Positions 26,167 to 33,444 of a stretch of 39,062 bases of DNA are shown piece after piece. The position numbers and the translations under genes were made by a program. The notes under the pieces were generated by a model, which was not told the DNA's origin, did no database searches, and was given only the letters and a program-made list of their open reading frames with translations. Source of the stretch: an uncultured Acetatifactor sp. (GTDB lineage Bacteria > Bacillota > Clostridia > Lachnospirales > Lachnospiraceae); contig CAJUGL010000014.1 in assembly GCA_910586515.1 (NCBI GenBank), positions 1 to 39,062 on the forward strand. Direction: 5' to 3'. Every line of letters starts with the position of its first letter. Position 1 is the first letter of the stretch.

Positions 26167-26904
26167 ATGATTAAAATTGCAGTCTGTGACGACGAACCTT
26201 ACAGCAGAATTTATCTCGCCTCCTTGATTCGGAAACAGGAGGCAGAATGCGAAATCACGGAATATTCCTCCGCAGACGCACTTCTTACCGAATGGCCAGC
26301 ATATGACCTGCTGTTTCTGGACATTGAGATGGACTACGCTTCCGGACAGGGGGTAACCGGTATAAGCCCCCCGGAAACCAGCGGCATGGAACTGGCCCGG
26401 CAAATCCGCGCAGAGAGCTGCCGCCAACCCCTGATTATCTTTGTCACAGGTCATGAAGCCCATGTATACGATGCCTTTGATGTAGAGGCCTTCCAATACC
26501 TCCTGAAACCTGTGGACGAACACATCTTTTCTCAGGTGTTCCGTCGGGCCGCGGACCGCATCACAGCAAGACGTCAGCGGAAGAAGCTGATATTTCAATG
26601 GGCCGGAACATGCAGAGTCGTGCAGCCGGACAGCATTCGTTACATTGAGAGTCAGGGACATAAAATCGTGCTGCATCTAAAGGATTCCACCCTGGAATAC
26701 TATGCAAAACTGGGTGATCTGGAACGGGAACTGGAGGGGCAATTCTGCCGAATCCATAAAGGTATTCTGGTAAATCTGGCATATGTGGAGGAATACGGCA
26801 GAACAAAGGTAACCCTTACCGGAGGAGAGCAGCTGAACCTGTCAAAATATAAATACGACAGTTTTGTGAAAGAACATCTGCGCTTTATACGAACTTTTGT
26901 TTAG
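26167..26904 (+). CDS. LytTR-family response regulator (AgrA-like)
   Basis: A 245-residue regulator. The receiver domain has acidic Asp8-Asp9 (VCDDEP), phospho-acceptor Asp52 in LLFLDIEMD, and the conserved Lys in YLLKPVDE. The C-terminal LytTR DNA-binding domain (about 140-240) carries IRYIESQGHKIVLHLKD and FCRIHKGILVNLAYVEEY, typical of AgrA/ComE-type factors that bind direct repeats. An insertion after Asp52 (YASGQGVTGISPPETSG) makes the receiver loop longer than usual. The start at 26167 is preferred over 26161 because AAGG then lies 7 bases upstream. It pairs with the kinase that follows after 95 bp. Confidence 0.9.
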   Translation: MIKIAVCDDEPYSRIYLASLIRKQEAECEITEYSSADALLTEWPAYDLLFLDIEMDYASGQGVTGISPPETSGMELARQIRAESCRQPLIIFVTGHEAHVYDAFDVEAFQYLLKPVDEHIFSQVFRRAADRITARRQRKKLIFQWAGTCRVVQPDSIRYIESQGHKIVLHLKDSTLEYYAKLGDLERELEGQFCRIHKGILVNLAYVEEYGRTKVTLTGGEQLNLSKYKYDSFVKEHLRFIRTFV

Positions 26905-26999
26905 GAGATACCGATTCCCCGCACTCCGTGTTCTTCCCGACAGAAAATTGTCCCCGGTCCTTTTCTGTCCCCATACGAAATTACATGCAGGAGGAAAAT

Positions 27000-28409
27000 T
27001 TGAACAGAGAAAGCTTTATCCTGTTACTTGAGACAATATCAAATTTAGAATTCCCTGTATATGCAATCTCCATGGCTTTCTTTTTCCGTTCCTTTTTAAT
27101 CGAAAAAGAAAATAAATCCGGACGTCGTAAACTGACTTTTCTTGTATTTACCGTCTATATGGCCGCCTCTCCCCTTATCAGGCTTTCCGGATTCTACGGC
27201 TGGATGCATATCCTGCTGGTCATGGGCGTGCTGATGCTTTTTTCCGGTTTTTTGGAGATGGAGAGGAATTTCATCTTCCTTCTGGGCACATTATTCTATT
27301 GCATCAGAAGCCTGAGCATGATGATCGCCAGAAGCCTTGACTACTTTACAAACGAATGGGCGCTGCGGAACGCGGATACCCCGGAGCTGATCTACCGCAA
27401 CGCCGCTGGAAATTATCTCCTGGTGCAAATAGTGCAGTTTATCCTGTTCTCCCTTTTGCTGAGTCTGGCAGGTCGGCGGCTGAGGAAAACTGCCCCCAGG
27501 CTCCATGCCGCAGAATTATGCTGCCTTCTTCTCGCGCCGGCGGCAGGCATCCTGTTTACCAGAATCATTCTCCGCCTTCTGGTCATCGACAATGAAGAAC
27601 AGGTTTTCCGGCTCTATGACAGATTTCCCTTCCTGACTGCAGTCGTACCTGCCGTTGCGGCCCTATTTTACGCAGGAGTCCTGGCCGCCATAGCTTCCTG
27701 GCAGAAGATCATGGCGCTACAGGAGGAAAGTCGGAAATACTTTGCCGCCCAACAACAGATCGCCGCCCTCAGGCAACGCATTCAGGAGGTAGAACAGTTC
27801 CATGACGGCATACGGCAAATGAAACATGAGATGAAAAATCACTTCGCCAACATCAAGGGCCTTGCGGAAAGCGGCCATTATCAGGATCTGGAAGCCTATA
27901 TCTCCAAAATGGACAGCAGTATGAATGCTTTCCAACTGTCCGTAAAGACCGGAAATGCCGTCACGGATGTCATTGTAAATGACAGCAGAAGAACCGCAGC
28001 CGCGCTGGGTGTCTCTTTTCAATGCGCGTTCAGCTTTCCCGCATCCGGCGGTTACGACGCCTATGATATAGGCATCATCCTCAGCAATCTGCTCCGCAAC
28101 GCACTGGAAGCCTGCGAAAGAATGCAGAAGGGATACAGATTTCTGCGTCTTGCGGGCAGACAGAAGAAAAAATTTTTCCTGATCGAAACGGAAAATTCCT
28201 TTGACGGCGAGATCTCCTTTGACCCGAACACCCGCCTTCCGGTCTCTCTCAAAAAAGAGAATACCGCCCGGGAGACGGCAGCCCTGCACGGCATAGGCTT
28301 GTCCAATGTCCGGAGGGAGGCTCAAAAATACGGCGGCGATGTAGAGATTCAGATTGAAGGCAATCAGTTTCGGATAACCGTACTGCTGCAGGAAAGGAAG
28401 CACACATGA
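27000..28409 (+). CDS. GHKL-type sensor histidine kinase (AgrC-like)
   Basis: A 469-residue membrane kinase partner of the LytTR regulator. About six hydrophobic segments fill residues 10-235. A linker coiled coil, the phospho-acceptor box MKHEMKNH (His near 276) and a GHKL ATPase domain follow, with N-box NLLRNALEA and G-box HGIGLSNV. AgrC-like kinases sense peptides through the membrane part, so a peptide signal is plausible. I prefer a TTG start at 27000 because AGGAGG lies 5 bases before it; an ATG at 26985 has no ribosome site. The stop overlaps the start of the next small ORF in an ATGA. Confidence 0.85.
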   Translation: MNRESFILLLETISNLEFPVYAISMAFFFRSFLIEKENKSGRRKLTFLVFTVYMAASPLIRLSGFYGWMHILLVMGVLMLFSGFLEMERNFIFLLGTLFYCIRSLSMMIARSLDYFTNEWALRNADTPELIYRNAAGNYLLVQIVQFILFSLLLSLAGRRLRKTAPRLHAAELCCLLLAPAAGILFTRIILRLLVIDNEEQVFRLYDRFPFLTAVVPAVAALFYAGVLAAIASWQKIMALQEESRKYFAAQQQIAALRQRIQEVEQFHDGIRQMKHEMKNHFANIKGLAESGHYQDLEAYISKMDSSMNAFQLSVKTGNAVTDVIVNDSRRTAAALGVSFQCAFSFPASGGYDAYDIGIILSNLLRNALEACERMQKGYRFLRLAGRQKKKFFLIETENSFDGEISFDPNTRLPVSLKKENTARETAALHGIGLSNVRREAQKYGGDVEIQIEGNQFRITVLLQERKHT

Positions 28410-28609
28410 GAAACAAGAGGAATAATTCCTGCCATGCGCCGCCAAATTGCGCGCCCATAATTTATATCGCAGCCCCGGATATTTGCCAACATTCAACAAA
28501 ACAGCATCCGCCATCCCTGTCCGGAAATCCCGTTTCACTCCCTGAGATTCTCTCTCTGAATTCGACGGATTTTCGAACATTGGCGTACGGATGCGGAAAT
28601 GGAGCATAA
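28406..28609 (+). CDS. Small unknown ORF coupled to the sensor kinase
   Basis: A 67-residue ORF starting in an ATGA overlap with the kinase stop, with AAAGGA in the kinase 3' end as ribosome site. It has four Cys, many Pro and Ser, a short hydrophobic stretch (PIIYIAAPDI) and a C-terminus ending YGCGNGA. I recognise no family. Position beside an AgrC-like kinase invites the idea of a signal-peptide precursor, but there is no AgrD-like hydrophobic helix or charged tail, no AgrB-like processing enzyme and no Gly-Gly leader. It may also be non-coding. Confidence 0.3.
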   Translation: MRNKRNNSCHAPPNCAPIIYIAAPDICQHSTKQHPPSLSGNPVSLPEILSLNSTDFRTLAYGCGNGA

Positions 28610-28610
28610 A

Positions 28611-28997
28611 ATGTACATCTCTGAACTTGCTGTAAAAGAAATCAATGCCTATTACGCCCGGCGCGGGGGCAGAAGAACTGCTGTCGTTAAAAATTTTGCC
28701 TGCTACATGGAAAAGGCAGCCCAAACGGAAAGAACAGGCGGCTCCAAAGAGTCCGCCCGCCCGGCAGAGGACGCTTCGAAAGAGAAAGCGAATGTCTCGT
28801 CCTCATCTTCAGCGGAAAATGCTGCCTCCTGCTGTGAAAAATGCAGGCTTACCGATCAGCTGATTCTGCGAATGATGAACCTGTATACCCAAAGTGGCTC
28901 CCTATACTCCGGAGCCGGCCCTGGATATTCGGCATCAACCGCCAAAGCCCTTGCGGCTTACCGGAGCCTGTCCGGGTATTCAGACCTGTTCTCATAA
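28611..28997 (+). CDS. Hypothetical protein with Ser/Ala-rich linker and CCxxC motif
   Basis: A 128-residue ORF of unknown function. The N-terminal 40 residues (start MYISELAVKEINAYYARR) are basic and helical. The middle is Ser/Ala/Glu-rich low complexity. The C-terminal 50 residues carry CCEKCRLTDQLILRMM and a Gly/Ser/Tyr-rich tail. There is no signal peptide or membrane segment. GGAG lies 6 bases before the ATG at 28611, better than the ATG at 28599. It follows the regulator-kinase genes on the same strand and could belong to their operon. Confidence 0.5.
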   Translation: MYISELAVKEINAYYARRGGRRTAVVKNFACYMEKAAQTERTGGSKESARPAEDASKEKANVSSSSSAENAASCCEKCRLTDQLILRMMNLYTQSGSLYSGAGPGYSASTAKALAAYRSLSGYSDLFS

Positions 28998-29089
28998 TCG
29001 GCAGGACCATGCGGATACTTCCTCTGTGTTTTGAATTTAGTTTTCTTTCATATGGAATACCGGGTTTTTCTGAAATTCGACACAAGCTA

Positions 29090-29118
29090 TTGATGTTTCG
29101 GCGATTTTTGGCTATACT
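29090..29118 (+). promoter_or_regulatory. Promoter of the surface-glycan operon
   Basis: A TTGATG -35 (29090-29095) and a TATACT -10 (29113-29118) are separated by 17 bases. The 5' leader to the first glycosyltransferase ATG at 29202 is about 75 bases. The rest of the 204-bp gap holds nothing else I recognise. Confidence 0.75.
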
Positions 29119-29201
29119 AGGAAGAAAAAGAGGGGACGGTTTCAATGATTATGCCGCTTTTTCGCAAACGGAACCGCGAATAAGGGAGAAACTTAAATGT
29201 C

Positions 29202-30041
29202 ATGAACACACCATTAGTATCCGTCATCATCAGGACATGCGGCCGCCCGCAGGTGCTGGCGAAAGCGCTGAAAAGCGTACAGGCCCAGCGTTATCCTGCC
29301 ATTGAGGCCGTAATTGTCGAAGACGATAAAAATATTTCGGAACAATTTATACGCGAAAAATTTTCCGCCATGAATATATCCTATCAATGTACCGGGCATA
29401 AATGCGGAAGATGCATATCCGGAAATCTGGGGCTGGAAGCGGCGAAGGGGGAATACCTGAATTTTCTGGACGATGACGACATCCTTCTGCCGAACCATGT
29501 GGAGACACTGGTCAGGCGTCTGGAGAACAGCCCCTTTTATGCGGCCTATGCAATCGCTCAGGAGCACCAGACCTCCGCGTCGGGTACATGCCCCCCCGGT
29601 ACCCGCGTCCGCCGCAAGCTGATACGCTACAGGCAGCCTTTTAACAGGCTGCTGCTCTGTTATATGAACTACATACCCATTCAGAGCATCATGTTCCACC
29701 GGAAAGTCTATGCCGAGCTGGGCGGATTTGACGAGCAGATGGAGCTGCTGGAGGACTGGGATCTGTGGGTGCGCTATGCCGCCCGGTACGACTTCCTGTA
29801 TGTGCCCACGGTTACCTCCGTCTATTATACGCCCTACAAGGGCAGACAGAAGCAGCTACGCGAGCACGATATGCATGCGGCTATGGAGATGGCGCTGAAC
29901 AAATATCAGCACTATCAGATGAATCTGTCTGCCGCCCAGATCAGCCGGGATATGGACTACATTGTGAATACCTTTAATAAAAAAGGATTTTTGTTCTATA
30001 TGCAGAAAATCAGAAATTATCTCCTGTACCGGGATATCTGA
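29202..30041 (+). CDS. GT2-family glycosyltransferase
   Basis: A 279-residue cytoplasmic GT-A enzyme. It has the family opening VSVIIRTCGRPQVLAKALKS, the metal-binding DDDD run in LNFLDDDDILLP (about residues 88-99), and the acceptor-side GGFDEQMELLEDWDLWVRYA (about 182-201). It transfers a sugar from a nucleotide donor to a growing glycan; donor and linkage are unknown. It is collinear with the C-terminal half of the double GT2 protein at 33437-35110, so the two are paralogues. It is the first gene of the glycan operon, 29 bp before the Wzm-like permease. Confidence 0.9.
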   Translation: MNTPLVSVIIRTCGRPQVLAKALKSVQAQRYPAIEAVIVEDDKNISEQFIREKFSAMNISYQCTGHKCGRCISGNLGLEAAKGEYLNFLDDDDILLPNHVETLVRRLENSPFYAAYAIAQEHQTSASGTCPPGTRVRRKLIRYRQPFNRLLLCYMNYIPIQSIMFHRKVYAELGGFDEQMELLEDWDLWVRYAARYDFLYVPTVTSVYYTPYKGRQKQLREHDMHAAMEMALNKYQHYQMNLSAAQISRDMDYIVNTFNKKGFLFYMQKIRNYLLYRDI

Positions 30042-30070
30042 AACTGCCGGAACAAACGGGAGCAGATACC

Positions 30071-30871
30071 ATGAAGGGTAAAAAAATAAAATTAAGGCAG
30101 CTGGCAAACGATGCGGCCTTTGTCCGCCAGTTTGCGGCGGATGACTTCAAGACAAAATACGCCGGTTCAGCTCTGGGCGGACTGTGGGCATTTCTTCAGC
30201 CCATCATTACCATCATTCTCTACTGGTTTGTATTCCAGCTGGGGTTTAAATCACAGCCTGTAGCCGATTTTCCGTTTATTCTCTGGCTGATGAGCGGCCT
30301 GACCCCATGGTTTTTTATCAGCGACGCCATTATAAACGCCACGGCCAGCCTGCTGGATTACAGTTATCTGGTGAAAAAGATCCTGTTCAATATCAATATT
30401 CTCCCGCTGGCCAAGGTTCTGTCCACTTTTTTTGTGCAGCTTGTACTGATCCTGTTTGTGATCGTCTGCTATACCGCCGGCGGATATCCGCCGAAACTGC
30501 GGTATCTGCAGATATTGATTTACCTGACGTACATGTTCGCGCTGGCTGTGGGCATATCCTATGCCACGGCTACCCTGTATGTATTTTTCCGGGATACCGT
30601 ACAGATTATATCCATTGTGACACAGGCCGTATTCTGGCTTACCCCCATTGTCTGGGACATTCAGGCCATGCCTGAGGCTGTCCGGGGCGTATTGCGGTTC
30701 AATCCGATATACTATTGTGTCAGCGGCTTCCGGAATGCCTTTATCGCGGAAGGCTTCAGCCATCCCGGTCCGGCAATGACCGTTTATTACTGGGGCGTCT
30801 GCCTGCTTATCCTGTCGGCAGGCATCAGGCTCTTCCACAAATGCCGGGATCATTTTGCAGACGTACTGTAG
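30071..30871 (+). CDS. Polysaccharide ABC exporter permease (Wzm/TagG type)
   Basis: A 266-residue ABC-2 permease with six hydrophobic segments. It has the family features FKTKYAGSALGGLWAFLQP before the first span and FWLTPIVWD and FNPIYYCVSGFRN near the C-terminus. With the Wzt-like ATPase encoded 8 bp downstream it exports a finished lipid-linked glycan across the membrane, as for wall teichoic acid or ABC-dependent O-antigens. No Wzx or Wzy-like gene is present, in keeping with this route. Confidence 0.92.
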   Translation: MKGKKIKLRQLANDAAFVRQFAADDFKTKYAGSALGGLWAFLQPIITIILYWFVFQLGFKSQPVADFPFILWLMSGLTPWFFISDAIINATASLLDYSYLVKKILFNINILPLAKVLSTFFVQLVLILFVIVCYTAGGYPPKLRYLQILIYLTYMFALAVGISYATATLYVFFRDTVQIISIVTQAVFWLTPIVWDIQAMPEAVRGVLRFNPIYYCVSGFRNAFIAEGFSHPGPAMTVYYWGVCLLILSAGIRLFHKCRDHFADVL

Positions 30872-30879
30872 GGGTTATC

Positions 30880-32202
30880 ATGAGTGAAAATACTGTTATC
30901 CGTACCGAAAATATTGTAAAAGAATACAGCCTGTACGCCCGGCCCCAGGACAGATTCCGGGAGGCGGCGGGATTTCGCAGAAAATCACTCCACCGTGATT
31001 TCCGCGCCCTCGACGGCATCAGCTTTGATGTGACCCGGGGCGAAACCGTAGGCATCATCGGCACCAACGGCTCCGGCAAATCCACTTTGCTGAAAATCAT
31101 CACCGGCGTGCTGAAACCTACCCTGGGCAGAATCCAGGTGACAGGGAGAATATCCGCCCTCCTTGAGCTGGGCGCCGGTTTCAACCAGGAATATACCGGG
31201 CTGGAAAATATCTATCTGAACGGGAGAATGATGGGCTACACCCGAAAAGAAATGGAAGAACGTGTGCCGGCCATCGTTGATTTCGCGGAAATAGGCGATT
31301 TCATCCATCAGCCGGTGAAAACCTATTCCAGCGGCATGTTCGCCAGGCTCGCCTTCGCCGTTTCCATCAATGTGGAACCGGATATTCTCATTGTGGACGA
31401 GGCCCTCAGCGTAGGGGATTTATTTTTTCAGAACAAATGTTTTCGAAAATTTGACGAACTCAGAGACAAAAACGTAACCATCCTCTTCGTGTCCCACGAC
31501 ATATCCAGCGTCCGGCAGATGTGTTCCCGGGTTCTCTGGATTGAAGGCGGCGTCCAGAAAATCTTCGGACAAAGCGATCTGGTCTGCGACATGTATATGG
31601 ATATGAAGCGGACGGACATGAACCGGGAAAATGCGGGCATGACCAGCCATGACAGCCAATACCTGCCGGAAACATCCGGAGAAAACCACGCGGTTTTTCC
31701 CAGGGCAGAATGGAAAAGCTCCTCCATCCTCTCGGAACAGGTCCGCATAGAATCCGTATTCCTCACGGACGGCGACGGACAATCGGTCAGGTATATGGAG
31801 ACGGACAAATATTATACCTTCCATGTGGTAATCCGGCTGGCGGAAAATCTGGACGAGCTGATACTGGGCATCGTAGTGGAAAACAACAAGGGAATCCCCC
31901 TTTATGATTTCAACAATTATATCAATGCCGGAAAAGTAGTCCGGGGCAGAAAGGGACAGTTTCTGGAAGTGCTGTTCGCCTTCCGTCTTCCCAGGATTAT
32001 GAAGGGAATCTACATGGTATCCGCCGCTGTGGCCAGAGGAACCCAGGAAGACCATATTATGCTCACCTGGATACACGGTGTCATGGAGATCGAAGTACTT
32101 AATCCCGGTTATAATTCTTCCTACATCGAGATACCCGCCCAGGTCACCCATAAGGTATACGAACCGGAACAGGTTACGATTCTTGAGCCATCAGAAAATT
32201 AG
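30880..32202 (+). CDS. Polysaccharide ABC exporter ATPase with C-terminal glycan-binding domain (Wzt type)
   Basis: A 440-residue protein. The N-terminal ATPase has Walker A GTNGSGKST (about 61-69), the Wzt/TagH signature TYSSGMFARLAFA, Walker B DILIVDEALSVGD and switch His in LFVSHD. After about residue 270 an extra beta-sandwich-like domain follows, as in Wzt proteins of E. coli O8/O9a, where it recognises the modified non-reducing end of the glycan. TagH proteins lack this domain, so the exporter should select chains carrying a terminal mark. The methyltransferase encoded next is the obvious source of that mark. The start at 30880 is chosen because the longer frame runs through the permease gene. 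Confidence 0.9.
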   Translation: MSENTVIRTENIVKEYSLYARPQDRFREAAGFRRKSLHRDFRALDGISFDVTRGETVGIIGTNGSGKSTLLKIITGVLKPTLGRIQVTGRISALLELGAGFNQEYTGLENIYLNGRMMGYTRKEMEERVPAIVDFAEIGDFIHQPVKTYSSGMFARLAFAVSINVEPDILIVDEALSVGDLFFQNKCFRKFDELRDKNVTILFVSHDISSVRQMCSRVLWIEGGVQKIFGQSDLVCDMYMDMKRTDMNRENAGMTSHDSQYLPETSGENHAVFPRAEWKSSSILSEQVRIESVFLTDGDGQSVRYMETDKYYTFHVVIRLAENLDELILGIVVENNKGIPLYDFNNYINAGKVVRGRKGQFLEVLFAFRLPRIMKGIYMVSAAVARGTQEDHIMLTWIHGVMEIEVLNPGYNSSYIEIPAQVTHKVYEPEQVTILEPSEN

Positions 32203-32214
32203 GGGAAATCAGTC

Positions 32215-33444
32215 ATGGAATATAACGGAGAACGTTTTCTCCCCGATCAGTGCCAGGGGGAGATATTCATTGAACATTATCAGCGCTATCAGTTTGCCGG
32301 CCTTTTTTCCTCCGGTAAAATGATTTTGGACGCCGCCTGCGGCGAGGGATACGGAAGCAGTCTGCTGGCCGCCAATGCCGCCAAAGTGACGGGGCTGGAC
32401 ATTGACCCTTCCGTCATCCGGAACGCCCGGGAAAAATACGGCGGCCCAAACCTTTCCTTCCTGGCGGGGGATATAGGATGTCTGCCTTTCGAGAACGCCT
32501 GTTTTGACATGGTGGTCTCCTTTGAGACAATCGAACATGTGGACATTCCCACCCAGGAAGCTTTTCTGCGGGAAATCAGGCGGGTGCTGAAGCCCCGGGG
32601 ACTGCTGCTTATATCCACGCCCAACAAGGCCGTTTACACAGACCGGGTAGGAGGTACAAATCACTTTCATATCCGGGAATTTTACGTGGAAGAATACCGC
32701 GGCTTTCTCCGGAACGCCTTCCCCTGCGTCACGTTTTTCGGTCAATCACCGGACCTGGGATATTTTATCTCCCGGGAAACCCAAAACGAGTCTGTCCTCC
32801 GCCGGGGAAAGCATCTGGAAGACTGCCGCTATCTGCTCGCCCTCTGTTCGGATCACGCTCCGGATTCCCTTCCCGACACGGACAGCCTTGCCCGCTTTGA
32901 CGACAGTATGTATTACTTTCTGAATGCCGCCGTTCACCGCCTGGAACAGGATGTACTGGCCACCAAATCCGAGGCGGAAGGCTTTCAGGCCCAGCTTGAG
33001 CAGAACATCACTGACCTGAAAGACCGGATGGCCGTCCTGGAAACTACCGTTGAAGAACATCGCCGGTATGCGGAGCACCTTGAGCGGGACGTGGAAGGAC
33101 AAAGAGATTATATCACAAGGCTGGAATCCGATCGGGACAGCCTGAAGGAATATATCCTCCGTCTGGAAGAAAACGGGCAGAAGCAGGCAGAATATGCCGC
33201 CCGCAGAGAGAAAGACCTGGAGGAGCAGAAGCTGTATATCGCCCACCTGGAGAAAGACCTGGAGGAGCAGAAGCTGTACATCGCCCACCTGGAAAAAGAT
33301 CTCCGCGAACAGGCCGATTACATTCCGCATCTGGAGCGTGACCTGGAAGAACAGCGGCAATATATACGGCACCTGGAAAAAGACATAAAAACTCAGGCAG
33401 ATTATCTAAGCCAACTTGAAAACAGGGAGACCCGAAATGTTTGA
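32215..33444 (+). CDS. SAM methyltransferase with C-terminal repeat-built coiled coil (WbdD-like)
   Basis: A 409-residue fusion. Residues 1-220 form a class I methyltransferase: motif I ILDAACGEGYGSS (about 37-49), GLDIDP, then SFETIEHVD, and EIRRVLKPRGLLLIST. From about 240 the chain is coiled coil. The last nine units (about 282-407) are tandem 14-residue repeats with consensus xxYIxxLEKDLEEQ, two heptads each. This matches the plan of WbdD, which caps O-antigen chains and sets their length through a coiled-coil ruler, but the kinase domain is missing. Its place directly after a Wzt with a glycan-binding tail supports a capping role. The end overlaps the next gene by 8 bases. Confidence 0.85.
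   Translation: MEYNGERFLPDQCQGEIFIEHYQRYQFAGLFSSGKMILDAACGEGYGSSLLAANAAKVTGLDIDPSVIRNAREKYGGPNLSFLAGDIGCLPFENACFDMVVSFETIEHVDIPTQEAFLREIRRVLKPRGLLLISTPNKAVYTDRVGGTNHFHIREFYVEEYRGFLRNAFPCVTFFGQSPDLGYFISRETQNESVLRRGKHLEDCRYLLALCSDHAPDSLPDTDSLARFDDSMYYFLNAAVHRLEQDVLATKSEAEGFQAQLEQNITDLKDRMAVLETTVEEHRRYAEHLERDVEGQRDYITRLESDRDSLKEYILRLEENGQKQAEYAARREKDLEEQKLYIAHLEKDLEEQKLYIAHLEKDLREQADYIPHLERDLEEQRQYIRHLEKDIKTQADYLSQLENRETRNV
33208..33291 (+). repeat. Tandem 42-bp coding repeat in the coiled coil
   Basis: Two consecutive 42-base units (33208-33249 and 33250-33291) differ only by TAT/TAC. Each encodes one 14-residue unit, EKDLEEQKLYIAHL. Near identity shows a recent duplication, so ruler length may vary between strains. 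Confidence 0.85.

Noticed and set aside
28406..28609. AgrD-type autoinducing peptide precursor
   Set aside because: No amphipathic N-terminal helix, no acidic tail and no AgrB-like protease nearby; kept only as an unknown small ORF.
33208..33291. Regular 42-bp repeats considered as a CRISPR-like array
   Set aside because: The units are contiguous, in frame and encode a 14-residue coiled-coil unit; there are no spacers.
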